The position numbers and the translations under genes were made by a program. 64,000 bases of DNA, from assembly GCA_041394905.1 (NCBI GenBank), contig JAWKHJ010000006.1:1-64000 (forward strand), written 5' to 3'. Below are positions 52,928-62,739 of this stretch, one piece after another; position 1 is the stretch's first letter; each line of letters starts with the position of its first letter. The stretch comes from RI-231 sp041394905. GTDB lineage: Bacteria > Acidobacteriota > Terriglobia > Bryobacterales > UBA6623. The notes under the pieces were generated by a model, which was not told the origin of the DNA, ran no database searches, and saw only the letters and a program-made list of their open reading frames with translations.

Positions 52928-55386
52928 TCACCTATTGAGCTCAAACTCTTTCGAGCTGAGGATGGCCCAGAGGATGTTCTCGAAGGCGCGGCGGCGATCG
53001 CGGCCGGCCTGGGCTTCGCCGGCGACATAGGCGGTGATGGCCTCGCTCTCTTCGCTCGTCGGAGGGCGAGCGTACGCGCGGAGATATAGCTCTGAAACGA
53101 CCTGTTCGTCGGGGAGCCCTTGTCGGAGCAACTCGCCCAGCACATTGTTCTCGGCGCGGACCTTCTCTTCCACCTCGGTCCCATTCATCAGATTGAGCGC
53201 CTGCGCCAGTGACGGGGCTTGCGAGCGGGCCTCGAGAACGTCCCGGCGCGGCGTGCCGAACGTGGTCAGGAAGTGCGTCGCGCCGATGCTGGCGACCAGA
53301 TCCTTCGGCGATGTTCCGTCGGGGTAGTTCTTGAAGTCCTCATGAATACCCGTGACCTGCACGATGGCGTCGAGCAGAACCTCGGAGGGGACCTTGCGCG
53401 GTACATAGCGCGCGAAGAGCATGTCTTCGAGCGGGTCTTGGCCGCCGGGGCGCTCGGGCGTGTGCGCGCTGAGTTGGTAGGTCCGGGAGTTGAGGATCAA
53501 CCGGTGTAAGGCCTTGAAGCGGAAGCCCGAGTCGATGAAGTATTGCGCCAACTCATCAAGCAGTTCTGGGTGGCTGGCGCGGTTGGTCGAGCGGAAATCG
53601 TCGAACGGCTCGACGATGCCACGCCGGAAGTATTCGTACCAGACGCGGTTGACGGTGGCGCGTGCGAACTGGAGCTGTTGGTCTTCGAGTATCCAGTCGG
53701 CGAGGGCCTCGCGGCGGGTCTGACCGGGCGCGAGGTGCGGCTCGGTCCCGTCGAGGAACTTGGGCGCCACGGCGACATTCTTGTTCGGGTGCATGACCTC
53801 GCCTTCGCGCGTGTCGTACCAAACCCGGCGGTACTGCGCATAGCCGTGCTTCACCTTTGTGCGCGCCAGGAAGGCCGCCATGCCGTAGAAGTCGTCTTGC
53901 GTGAGATTTTCAAGCGGATGGTTGTGGCACTCGGCGCACTCGATGCGCTGTCCCAGGAATAGCCGGGTCACGGTGGGCGTGGCCTTGTTGACCTCGAAGA
54001 CCTTGAGCATGAAGTCGATCGCCGGATGCCAGAAGTTGCCGGCTGGGTGCACGGTCGTGTCACCAGTGGCGGTGAGCATCTCGCGGGCGGCTTCGTCGTA
54101 GGGGCGGTCTTCGGCGATCAGGTCGTGCAGCCAGCGTTTGTAGCTGCCGTTGGTGCGGCCTTGCGAGTAGTACTGCGAGTTGCGAAACCAGTCCTCGAAC
54201 TTCACGAGCCAGTGGTTGGCGTAGTCGGGGCGGTCGAGCAGGTCGTCGATCAGCCTCGACCGCTTGTCGGGCCGCGAGTCGGCCACGAAGGCTTCCGTTT
54301 CCTCAGCCGTGGGCAGCATGCCGATGGCGTCGAGGTAAGCGCGGCGCACGAAGACGCGGTCGCTCGAGAGAGGATACGGCTGGATGCCCACGCGGCGCAG
54401 CTTGTCGAAGACGTGCCTGTCGATGAAGCTGGAGGGCTGCCGGCGTCTCGATCGGCTCGATCTGGTCCACGACGATGAACTGGGCTGCGGCGGTCTTACC
54501 CATCGCGCGGGCGAGCACGGTAGTCAGACCGCGGCCTGTTGCATTGACGGCGCTGTCGGCGACTTCGGAGACCACGCCGGTGTCCGCAACGGAGAAGCGG
54601 ACTTGGGCGGTCATGTCGCGGGTGCGCCCGTCCGATAAACGGCCTACGACGATGAGGGCTGGCTGGCGCCCTTGCCGCCCAGAATGCGCTCTTGCGGATA
54701 AATGTCTAGTCGTTCGAGTTGTGCGCCGCTCGAACCGTACTTCGCGCCCTGTTCGATCCAAGAGAGCAGTGTGCGGTATTCGTCTGACTCGAGCGTCATC
54801 AGGTGACCGCCGCCGTGCGCAATCTGGAAGGTAGGCTTTTGCAACAGCAGCGAGGCGGGAGGGTCGTCGAGGTTCAGTCGGCGTCCATCCGCGCCTTGCA
54901 CGATCATCGCGTGGTCAGCTGCAGGGTCCGCGCCGTAGAGCGAAAGTTTGAAGCCGGCCTGGCCCGCGGGGAGCCGTGACAAGACGATCCGTTGCAGCCT
55001 TTGGTAGTGAAGATCGAGAGCAGGTCGCGCGCGAAGTCGATCTGCATGTCGCCGGGGGCCTGGTTTCCGACCTCGACGGATATTGAGGCGCTCGCCCCTT
55101 CGCAATCGGCGCGCAGCGTTGCGGTGCCTGGTGCCGCGGCGACCGCCTTGCCTTCCTCGACGCGTACGACGCCGGGGGCGTCCGAACGCACCCTACAGGT
55201 CTTGCTGACGTCGCGGGCTCGACCGTCCGCGGCGGTTTCGGTGAGCAATAGACGCTGGGAGGCTCCGGGGCCGGTCAGGGAGATCTCGGCCGGTTCGATC
55301 GTCAGCGACGCGTAGGCCGGAGCGGCAAGGCTGAGAGCCGCTAAGCCGAGAGCGCCAAGCTCGACAGCACCGATTCTACGTGGCAT
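52928..55386 (-). CDS. Big2/cytochrome/DUF1549/DUF1553 protein, locus B, frameshifted
   Basis: One gene of about 820 residues in four frame pieces. The signal peptide ELGALGLAALSLAAPAYASL is followed by a Big2-type domain (LTIEPAEISLTGPGASQRLL). A heme-like site CNGSSCHG follows (FTTKGCNGSSCHGSP), then KLSLYGADPAADHAMIVQGA. DUF1549 starts at FIDRHVFDKLRR and RRAYLDAIGMLPTAEETEAF; FLGQRIECAECHNHPLENLT holds a second CxxCH. DUF1553 has FARATVNRVWYEYFRRGIVE and APSLAQALNLMNGTEVEEKV. Shifts fall near 54965, 54665 and 54425. First gene of locus B. Confidence 0.8.
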
Positions 55387-55492
55387 TCGTGTCGCGTGTT
55401 AAGGCTAACAAAGAGAGCAGGCATGAGCAAGGCCCGGCGAGCGGTTGGCGGCCCTCGAGATGGTTTATAGTGACCATTTTTCGAGGCGCAAT

Positions 55493-57135
55493 ATGCATAT
55501 TCGTTGGGCCGTTGTTGCGGCGCTGCTTGGAAGCAGCGTCGCGGGGCTCGCGGCCGAGCCATTTGTCTATTACCGTGGCGCCGTCAACGCAGCGAGCTTT
55601 GCCGCGCCCGGGTTGCCAAATGGGGCGCTCGCGCGCGGTTCGATCTTCTCCATCTTCGGAGCGAATCTGGGACCGCCCGGCGGCGCGAGCGTGCAGGCGT
55701 TCCCTCTCCAGACGGACCTTGGCGGTGTTCGCGTGGATGTTTGCCAGGGCGAGACCTGCGTCGCGGCGTATCCGTTGTATATCGGCGCTACGCAAGTGAA
55801 CGCGATTCTGCCATCGGACGCGCCATTGGGCGCGGCGTCTCTGCGCGTGACAGTGGACGGCGCGGCGTCGAACTGGACGCCAGTTGAAGTGGCCGCGGCG
55901 AGCTTCGGGGCGTTTGCGGTCAACAGCGGCGGCTTCGGGCCTGGCATCGTGCAGAACTTCGTTTCGCAGACAGACCAGCCGCTGGCCTCAAAGCTCGAGA
56001 GCGCTTCGCCCCGTCAAGTGGTGACTTTGTGGGGTACGGGACTGGGTGCGGGTCTGAATGCGGACGACGTTGCACCACTGCCAGGCGACCTGCCCACCGA
56101 GGTGGAGATTTGGGTCGGCGGCGCTCAGGTGACGAGGAAGCTCTACTCCGGACGCAGTCCGTGCTGTGCGGGGGTGGACCAGATCGTCTTCGAGATTCCA
56201 GCCAACGCGCCGACAGGATGCGGCGTACCTGTCCAGGTGATCGCCGGGGGCATCGCGAGTAATGCGACCACAATCGCGATCGCGCCGCAGGGCGGCGCCT
56301 GCTCGCCAGGAGCGGGAGCGCTGTCGCCACTGGCCGAGGGAGGAAGGACGGCGTTGCTAGCGCTGTCGAAGCTCGACTTCACGCCAGCCGCAACTTCTGG
56401 CCTCGGCGACCGCGCACAGTTCGATTTTGCGAATGCGCTCTTCCGCGAGACGCCTAGCGGGCCGTGGGCGTACGACCGCATTGCGAGCCTGCCGCCGCCG
56501 GGAGCTTGCACGGTCCACGGCTTCAGCGGCAACGTGCTGCGCCCAGGTGTGCTGGCTCGCAAGCTAGGTGCGGCGCGGGATTTGACTCCGACGGCTGCTG
56601 TACAAGCCGGTTCGGATTCGCTGCCCCTAAAGGCGGTGCGCGGCGCTCGTCGCTGCTCGGCGGCTTGCTCAGCCTGGCTTCGTCGGCGTACTCCACGCCG
56701 CTTGCGCTATTCCAGTCCGGCCCCTCGTTCGGCCTGTTGACCCAGTCGCCAAGCACGGGCGGTTCGGCTACGATCGCCGCCGGGCTCGACTGGACCAATC
56801 GGGAGGCTGCGGCCACGATCCCGCGCAGCCAGCCGTTGACGTTGCGTTGGAGCGGCGCCACCAGGGAGCAGGTCTACGTCGTGGGATTTTCGGCAAACGA
56901 CGCCAAGGGCGCGTCTGGTGTGTTCGTGTGTACGGCGGACGCCGCCGTCGGTCAGATTACGGTTCCAGCGTATGTGCTGGGCTCGCTGCCGGCTTCGTCC
57001 AAAATTGGCGGCCAGGCGTTCGGCGGATTGATGCTCGGCGAGTTGTTCCCGCAGGGTGAGATCGGCGCGGACGGCATCGCAAAAGCGGTCCTGCTCAGCA
57101 TCGCGGCGAGCGGACGGGAGGCCCCGTTCGAATGA
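55493..57135 (+). CDS. Secreted TIGR03437 (Solibacter-type) protein, one frameshift
   Basis: Signal peptide IRWAVVAALLGSSVAGLAAE. GAVNAASFAAPGLPNGALAR, GSIFSIFGANLGPPG and TQVNAILPSDAPLGAASLRV are the diagnostic TIGR03437 text. A second half repeats it loosely (VTLWGTGLGAGLNADDVAPL, DQIVFEIPANAPTGCGVPVQ). After a shift near 56625 the C-terminus reads SLLGGLLSLASSAYSTPLAL to MLGELFPQGEIGADGIAKAV. About 545 residues. A TATAGT box at 55466-55471 may be its -10. The next gene overlaps by four bases. Confidence 0.8.
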
Positions 57136-58289
57136 GGCGTTTCCGTGCACTTCCCGCGTTTGCCGTCGTCGTGATCGTTGCGCTGACCGCCTGTGTATCG
57201 TCCGACAACACGCGCAGACCGATCTACGAGTACGGCCCCGGTCATCAGATCAAGGGCATTCGGGGCTTTGAGAAGTCCGAGCAAGAGAAGGACACGGTGA
57301 CGCTGAACAAGGCGTCCATCCCGCTGACCCTGATCTGGTCGCTCGCCCTGGCAGAGGGCCGGGCGGGGGCTCCTCTGACGGAAGAGGGTACGCCGAGGTT
57401 GGCCTATCCCGTCAACCCAGGAACGGTCACTTCGCTGGTCGCGGTCGTCTCTGGCGCGGCGGAGGGCGACGCGGCGGACGTCGAGTCGATGACCTACCTG
57501 CTGGACGCATCGAGCAACCAGCGCATCCTGTTCCTCGACGATCGGGCCGGCGGCATGACGGGCAGTCTCGATTTGGGACCAGCGACCTACCTGGACATGG
57601 CGCTCGCACTGGACCAGTCCACGCTGCTGCTGGTTGGCGAGGGGCCGGAGGGCGGGCAGGAGGCCCTGCTGGTCGATGCGCGCCGGCGCGTACTCTTGCA
57701 GCGGGTCGCCTTCCCTGCGAACGTGAACCCGCACCGCGTGACGCTCTCGCCTGACGGCGGCAGCGCGTATATTGCGGTCTGGGACGGGCCTAAGGGCGGC
57801 CAGTTCGACGCAACGAAAACGCGCATCGTCGAGCTCGACATGACGACCCTCGCGTTCCGCGATGCGGACGTCGAACTGCCGGGGAGCTTTCGTGTGGACG
57901 CCCTCGCCATGCACCCGAGCGGCGAGTTGCTCTTCGCGACGACGAATGACTTCAAGCTGCATTTCCTCGACCTGCGTACGATGACCGTCGCGAAATCGGT
58001 GTTGGGATCGGGCAGGCTCGCCGTCCACCCGAGCGGCGACCGCGTCTACGCTGGGTCGGGCGTGCGCCGCATCTGGGTGTTCGACGTGGCGACCGCGACG
58101 CAGACGGGCGTCTTCGCCTTCGATGGCGCGGGGATGGACGACATTCGTATGGCGATCGACCCAACCGGTGCGTTTCTGGTGGCGACGACGCGCCTGTCAC
58201 CCGATGTGATCGTGCTCGACGCCGACAGCGGCGAACAGATGGCAAGCACGACCTTTGCCGACGGCAAGGGGCTGATCGAGCTTTACTGA
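57132..58289 (+). CDS. Beta-propeller lipoprotein
   Basis: 385 residues. Lipobox in FAVVVIVALTACVSSD (LTAC) predicts a lipidated Cys. Propeller blades: LLDASSNQRILFLDD, LLVDARRRVLLQRVAF, VTLSPDGGSAYIAVWDGPKG, LAMHPSGELLFATTNDFKLH, RLAVHPSGDRVYAGSGVRRI, MAIDPTGAFLVATTRLSPDV. This is the YncE/lactonase-like group without clear catalytic residues. The start overlaps the TIGR03437 gene (ATGA), so they likely act together at the cell surface. Confidence 0.75.
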   Translation: MRRFRALPAFAVVVIVALTACVSSDNTRRPIYEYGPGHQIKGIRGFEKSEQEKDTVTLNKASIPLTLIWSLALAEGRAGAPLTEEGTPRLAYPVNPGTVTSLVAVVSGAAEGDAADVESMTYLLDASSNQRILFLDDRAGGMTGSLDLGPATYLDMALALDQSTLLLVGEGPEGGQEALLVDARRRVLLQRVAFPANVNPHRVTLSPDGGSAYIAVWDGPKGGQFDATKTRIVELDMTTLAFRDADVELPGSFRVDALAMHPSGELLFATTNDFKLHFLDLRTMTVAKSVLGSGRLAVHPSGDRVYAGSGVRRIWVFDVATATQTGVFAFDGAGMDDIRMAIDPTGAFLVATTRLSPDVIVLDADSGEQMASTTFADGKGLIELY

Positions 58290-58766
58290 GGCTCAATCCA
58301 CATTCATACGGGCCCCACGACTTTGTGCCTGTCCGACGGAGATGGTCGACAGTGCATCGCTGCCCGTTGCGGAAGCGCCCGGCGGCGAGCGTTCACCTGC
58401 ATCACGCCGGCCAGACCTAGCTCAGATCCGGTGCGGGCTGGAAACTGGTAGAGGTGGGGAGGCGCGTACAGCGACGGAGAACGCCGAGGGAATAACAGAA
58501 GATGAGCGTTGGCCGCTCCCCGCCGCTGCTTTGCCTCCCCACATCGATCATGCATCGGCTCGGGCGGCGCTGTTGTTTGGGGGTTCGACTCAACTCGCAC
58601 CGGGAGATCCCCTAGGCCATCACCAGGAACCGGCTCCGGGAATTCCAGGGGTCCACTTTGGTACAAAAGGACTGAAGCGGCGCATCTGAACCCCGCTCCC
58701 GCAAAGGCAGCCGTCGGGCCGAAACGCTGCATCTCCCTCTCCCCAAACGCGGCCTGAAAACAAGAG
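58290..58766. other. 477-base gap without a recognised gene
   Basis: Frames on both strands lack family-like text. GTTTGGGGGTTCGACTC near 58585 recalls a T-arm, but no acceptor stem, other arms or CCA can be built around it, so no tRNA or tmRNA is called. The stretch could hold the promoter of the sugar operon and an unknown RNA. Confidence 0.5.
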
Positions 58767-59582
58767 ATGAACAACGGACTGGAAACGCTCAATCCCAGTG
58801 CGCACGCCCGCAACGCGCGCGTCGCATTGTTTGACTTCGACGGCACGCTCTCGCTCGTGCGCGCGGGGTGGGAACATGTGATGGTCCCGATGATGGTGGA
58901 GTATCTGCTCGCCACCAACTCGGGTGAGAGCGAGGAAGAGCTGACGGCGATCGTAGAGGCCTTTGTCGGCCATCTCACTGGCCGGCAGACCATCTACCAG
59001 ATGATGGAGCTGGCCGATCAGGTGAAGAAGCGCGGCGGTCAGCCCAAGGACCCGCTCGACTATAAGCACGAGTACCTGGATCGGCTTGCCGTGAAGATCG
59101 AGGGCAAGCGCGAAGGACTGCGGAGCGGCAAGATCGCGCCGGACGAATTGATCGTCCCGGGCGGCCGCCGTCTGCTGGAAGCCCTCAAGGAGCGCGGCCT
59201 CCATCTCTACCTGGCCAGCGGCACTGACCAGGTTCCGATGGCGGAAGAAGCCGAGCTGCTCGATGTGGCGAAGTACTTCGACGGCAACGTCTTTGGCGCG
59301 CTCGATGATTACAAGAAGTTCTCGAAGAAGATCCTGATCGAGAAGTTGATCCGTGAGAGCTCGTTCGCGGGCGAGGAGTTCGTCGGGTTCGGCGACGGGT
59401 TCGTCGAGATCGAGAACGTCAAGCAAGTGGGCGGCGTGGCCGTAGGCGTAGCGAGCGACGAGCCGGACTGCGTTCAAGTCAACGCCGTCAAGCGTGAGCG
59501 CCTCATCGGCGTAGGCGCGGACTGGATCGTGCCGAGCTTCGCGGCGCACGAAGAGTTGATGAACGCGCTGTTTCCTGCGTAG
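58767..59582 (+). CDS. HAD-superfamily phosphatase
   Basis: 271 residues, intact. Motif I ALFDFDGTLSLVRAGWEHVM has both Asp residues. Motif II is in LHLYLASGTDQVPM, motif III Lys in DDYKKFSKKILIEKLIRESS, motif IV Asp in FVGFGDGFVEIENVKQVGG. A helical cap of about 80 residues lies after motif I. It leads an operon with a sugar kinase and a phosphosugar isomerase, so a sugar-phosphate substrate is likely. It is longer than and unlike GmhB, so the heptose-bisphosphatase role is not assumed. Confidence 0.85.
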   Translation: MNNGLETLNPSAHARNARVALFDFDGTLSLVRAGWEHVMVPMMVEYLLATNSGESEEELTAIVEAFVGHLTGRQTIYQMMELADQVKKRGGQPKDPLDYKHEYLDRLAVKIEGKREGLRSGKIAPDELIVPGGRRLLEALKERGLHLYLASGTDQVPMAEEAELLDVAKYFDGNVFGALDDYKKFSKKILIEKLIRESSFAGEEFVGFGDGFVEIENVKQVGGVAVGVASDEPDCVQVNAVKRERLIGVGADWIVPSFAAHEELMNALFPA

Positions 59583-59593
59583 AGACACCCACG

Positions 59594-60558
59594 ATGGCAT
59601 CGAAATACCAGCTTTTCGACCGATCCAAGCTGCGTCTGCGGCCTCTCGACGAGCGCGCGCACGACATGGATATCGGCTTCGTCCTGCAGCTCGACGAGGC
59701 CCCGGAGTTCGAGCACCCCGACTTGGCAACGGTTGCGGAGCGCATCGAGAAAGCCCGCGAGAAGGGCGCCGCCCGCATCCTGATGACCGGCGCGCACGCC
59801 ATCAAGCTAGGCGCTCGCGGCACATCATCGACATGATCCGCCGCGGCGTCTTCACGCAGATCGCTTTCAATGGCGCGGGCGTCATCCACGACTACGAGCT
59901 GGCGCGCATCGGCTCCACCACTGAGAGCGTCGCGCGCTACATCCGGTCGGGCGAGTTCGGCCTGTGGAATGAGACCGGCGACATCAACGAGCTTGCCAAG
60001 GAAGCCGTCGCGCTCGGTCTGGGCCTGGGTGAGAATGTCGGCCGACGCATTCTCGAAGACAAGTTGCCCCACCGGGACGTCAGCATCCTCGCCGCCGCCT
60101 ATGAGGAAGGCGTGCCGGTCACCGCGCATGTGGGGATCGGGTACGACATCATTCACGAGCACCCGAACTGTGACGGCGGGGCGCTGGGCGCGGCCAGCTA
60201 CACCGACTTTCTGATCTTCACCAAAGGCGTAGAGGACCTCGAAGGCGGCGTGATGCTCAACTTCGGCTCGGCGATCATGGGACCCGAGGTGTACTTAAAA
60301 GCACTCTCGATGGCGCGTAATGTCGCGCACCAGAACGGGCGTCAGATCCGGGATTTCACCACTGCGGTGTTCGACCTGGTCCCGATCGGCGGCGATATTC
60401 ACAAGGAACTACCCAAGACCGACCCCGGCTATTATTTCCGTCCCCACAAGACAATCCTCGTGCGTACTGTTGCCGATGGCGGCGAAAGCTTTTACATTCG
60501 AGGAGACCACCGCGCGACGTTTCCGGCGCTGCGCAAGGCGATTCTCGAGAGGCTATGA
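59594..60558 (+). CDS. Uncharacterised deoxyhypusine-synthase-like protein, one frameshift
   Basis: About 321 residues. One shift near 59818 splits KGAARILMTGAHAIKLGARG from HIIDMIRRGVFTQIAFNGAG. The order MTGAHAIKLG, FNGAGVIHDYELARIGSTTE, TAHVGIGYDIIHEHPNCDGG, MLNFGSAIMGPEVYLKALSM recalls the nucleotide-binding core of deoxyhypusine synthase. The catalytic WGKI-type Lys segment of true synthases is not seen. Bacteria of this type lack eIF5A, so a different reaction is likely. It sits between the HAD phosphatase and the PfkB kinase, the latter overlapping by four bases. Confidence 0.55.
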
Positions 60559-61556
60559 GCATGGACTGGTCCGCTCTAATGCAGTCGTTCGGCAAGGCGA
60601 AGGTCCTTGTGGTGGGAGACATCTGCCTGGATCGCTGGTGCCGCTACGATCCCAAGCAGAACCTCCCTTCGGTGGAAACGGGGATCAACCGGATCGGCGT
60701 CGTCGAGACGCTGGTGACGCCCGGCGCGGGCGGCACGGTAGCGAACAATCTGGCGTCGCTGGGCGCCGGCAAGGTTTCCGTATTGGGCGCCATCGGCCAA
60801 GACGGTTTCGGTTTTGAGCTCGAGCGAGCGCTTAGCAGACGCGGCATCGACTACCACTACCTGGTTGCGACGCCGGAGATGCAAACATTCACCTACTCGA
60901 AGGTGATCAACAGCCAAACCGAGCTCGAGGACAAGCCGCGATTCGACTTCATCAACAGCCGGCCGCTTCCGAGCGAAGTCGAGGATCAATTGATCGTCAA
61001 TTTTTCTGCGGCTTACAAGGCTTACGACGCGATTTTCGTCGCCGACCAAGCGGAGACCGACATGGGCGGCGTGATTACTCCGGCGCTGCGCGAAGTGATC
61101 GCGGACGTAGCGGAGCGGAATCCGGACAAAGTGATCTTGGCGGACTCGCGGAATCGTATCCACGAGTTCCGCAACTGCATCGCCAAGCCGAACCAGGCGG
61201 AGGCGCGTGTCGCAAGTCAAAGGCTCTTCGGCGAAGTCGACTTCCGGCGGCTGCGGCAAGCTTTGGGCGACAAACCTTTGTTCGTCACGCGTGGCGGCGA
61301 GGGCGTTTCGTTGATCACGCCGACGGCGGAGAAGCACATCCCCGCGATCCCCGTGGGCGATCCGGTGGACATCTGCGGCGCGGGCGACAGCTTTGGCGCG
61401 GGAGCGATTTTGGCGCTGGCGTCCGGCGCAAGCTTTGAAGACGCGGCTCGCTTTGGCGTGATGGTATCGAGTGTGACCGTGATGAAGCGCGGCACCGGCG
61501 AGGCTACCCCTCCCGAAGTTTTGGCCGCCGCGGACGCATCTTATAGTGATCGATAG
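60555..61556 (+). CDS. PfkB-family sugar kinase, HldE/RfaE kinase-domain-like
   Basis: 333 residues. VLVVGDICLDRWCRYDPKQN opens as in heptose-7-phosphate kinases (normally GDxmLDrYwyG). TPGAGGTVANNLASLGAGKV is the substrate-lid text, and VDICGAGDSFGAGAILALAS carries the catalytic Asp in GAGD. KPNQAEA in FRNCIAKPNQAEARV also matches RfaE. There is no nucleotidyltransferase domain, so this is kinase only. It likely phosphorylates a C7 or similar sugar phosphate made by the isomerase that follows. Confidence 0.8.
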   Translation: MSMDWSALMQSFGKAKVLVVGDICLDRWCRYDPKQNLPSVETGINRIGVVETLVTPGAGGTVANNLASLGAGKVSVLGAIGQDGFGFELERALSRRGIDYHYLVATPEMQTFTYSKVINSQTELEDKPRFDFINSRPLPSEVEDQLIVNFSAAYKAYDAIFVADQAETDMGGVITPALREVIADVAERNPDKVILADSRNRIHEFRNCIAKPNQAEARVASQRLFGEVDFRRLRQALGDKPLFVTRGGEGVSLITPTAEKHIPAIPVGDPVDICGAGDSFGAGAILALASGASFEDAARFGVMVSSVTVMKRGTGEATPPEVLAAADASYSDR

Positions 61557-61563
61557 AGACCGT

Positions 61564-62121
61564 ATGTCATTCGCAGCAGATTACAGAACGAAGCTGGTCC
61601 ACGCGCTCGAGACCATCGAGGCCCCGAAGGTCGATGAAGTGGTCGACCTGCTACGGCAGGCTCGCGACGAGGGCCGGCGCGTATTCATTTGCGGCAACGG
61701 CGGCAGCGCCTCTTCGGCGAACCACTTTGTGTGCGACATGGTGAAGGGCGCCAGCTACCAGCGCGACAAACGCTTCAAGATCATGGCGCTGTCGGAGTCC
61801 ATCCCGACGATGACGGCCTATGCCAATGACGTGGGCTACGAAGAGGTCTTCGTCGAGCAGCTCAAGAACTTCGCCGAGCCTGGCGATGTCGTCATGGCGA
61901 TCTCCGGCTCGGGCAACTCGCCGAACGTGGTTAAGGCGATCGAATACGGCAACACGATCGGCTGCAAGACGATTGGGCTGACGGGCTTCTCCGGAGGCAA
62001 GCTCGCGAAGGCGGCGCAGGTGAACATCCACGTCGCCGACGACCACATGGGCCGCTGCGAAGACGGCCACATGATCGTGCTCCACATGATCGGCTACTGC
62101 TTCATGGACGAGAAGCTGTAG
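61564..62121 (+). CDS. SIS-domain phosphosugar isomerase, GmhA-like
   Basis: 185 residues from ATG 61564. FICGNGGSASSANHFVCDMV and ISGSGNSPNVVKAIEYGNTI are the two phosphosugar-binding SIS motifs in the GmhA arrangement. AYANDVGYEEVFVEQLKNFA supplies the glutamate region; CEDGHMIVLHMIGYCFMDEK ends it. GmhA turns sedoheptulose-7-phosphate into heptose-7-phosphate. With the PfkB kinase and HAD phosphatase this matches three of the four steps to an activated heptose. It converges with the methyltransferase and overlaps it by 20 bases. Confidence 0.85.
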   Translation: MSFAADYRTKLVHALETIEAPKVDEVVDLLRQARDEGRRVFICGNGGSASSANHFVCDMVKGASYQRDKRFKIMALSESIPTMTAYANDVGYEEVFVEQLKNFAEPGDVVMAISGSGNSPNVVKAIEYGNTIGCKTIGLTGFSGGKLAKAAQVNIHVADDHMGRCEDGHMIVLHMIGYCFMDEKL

Positions 62122-62656
62122 CGCTACCTGCCCCGGCCTCCGCCGGCATCACGTACGCCACGCGGAACCGCCGTGTCCTCGGCGGTCCGTCGTCGACAAA
62201 TTCCTCGAACGACTCTTCGTACAGCCCCAAACGCCCAAACCACAGGAGTTCCTCGCGGGTCAGAGGCCACGGCATGGATCCAATGGGCTCATGCGCGCGC
62301 CGGCCGCGTGCGAGCAGGAGCAGTGTGCCGCCGGGTTTGACGAAGCTCGCGATGCGCGTCATCGCTTCGCGCCGCAACGAGGCCGGCAAAGCCTGCAAAG
62401 CGTAGGATTCCAGAACGAAATCGAATGACCGGCGCCAGCGGTTCGGCGGGTTGAGCAGATCCGCCGTCTGGTAATCGACCGCCGAGTTGGGGAAGCGCTT
62501 GCGTGCGAGCGCAACCGCCGCGGGGGCGATGTCGAACGCCGTAACGGCGAAGCCTTGGCGCGCGAGCTCCTCAGCTTCTTCGGCGGGAACGCAGCCCACT
62601 TTGAGCGCACGCAATCCAGCGCCGGGCAGGGAAGCGTCTTGCGGAGTTTTCGCCAT
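62102..62656 (-). CDS. Class I SAM-dependent methyltransferase
   Basis: 185 residues from ATG 62656. FAVTAFDIAPAAVALARKRF is the acidic-ended second strand, DYQTADLLNPPNRWRRSFDF the third, VLESYALQALPASLRREAMT and VKPGGTLLLLARG the fourth. Motif I is odd: LKVGCVPAEEAEELARQG instead of the usual G-x-G-x-G. A longer frame to 62728 would cross the regulator's operator and is not preferred. The N-terminus is short for the family. It might be weakened or have a shift in motif I. Confidence 0.65.
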   Translation of the reverse strand: MAKTPQDASLPGAGLRALKVGCVPAEEAEELARQGFAVTAFDIAPAAVALARKRFPNSAVDYQTADLLNPPNRWRRSFDFVLESYALQALPASLRREAMTRIASFVKPGGTLLLLARGRRAHEPIGSMPWPLTREELLWFGRLGLYEESFEEFVDDGPPRTRRFRVAYVMPAEAGAGSATASRP

Positions 62657-62699
62657 CGCCGGAGCCTCATCCAGCGTAGCTTGCCGGAGACGGAGCGTG

Positions 62700-62722
62700 A
62701 TTGTACATTGTATGTGTACAAT
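62700..62722. promoter_or_regulatory. Operator of the GntR/YtrA regulator, overlapping its promoter
   Basis: ATTGTACA (62700-62707) and TGTACAAT (62715-62722) are perfect inverted arms seven bases apart. TACAAT at the end can serve as a -10 box for the gene at 62740, with TGTG just before it. It also lies in the gap before the divergent methyltransferase, so binding could control both. The arms fit the GTAC-centred operators typical of YtrA-type GntR proteins. Confidence 0.75.
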
Positions 62723-62739
62723 AGACATTGGCGGCCGAG

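Noticed and set aside
51472..52938. A 488-residue rightward open frame opposite DUF1501 locus B
   Set aside because: The minus strand carries an intact DUF1501 protein with a Tat leader. The plus reading is low-complexity Val/Gly/Glu/Arg text.
58560..58620. Possible tmRNA or tRNA T-arm near GGGGGTTCGACTC
   Set aside because: The 3' side does not pair (CAACTCGCACC), and no acceptor stem, anticodon arm or CCA can be placed.
59594..60558. Annotation as true deoxyhypusine synthase
   Set aside because: The catalytic Lys segment was not found, eIF5A is not expected in this group, and the operon is sugar-phosphate chemistry. Kept only as a distant likeness.
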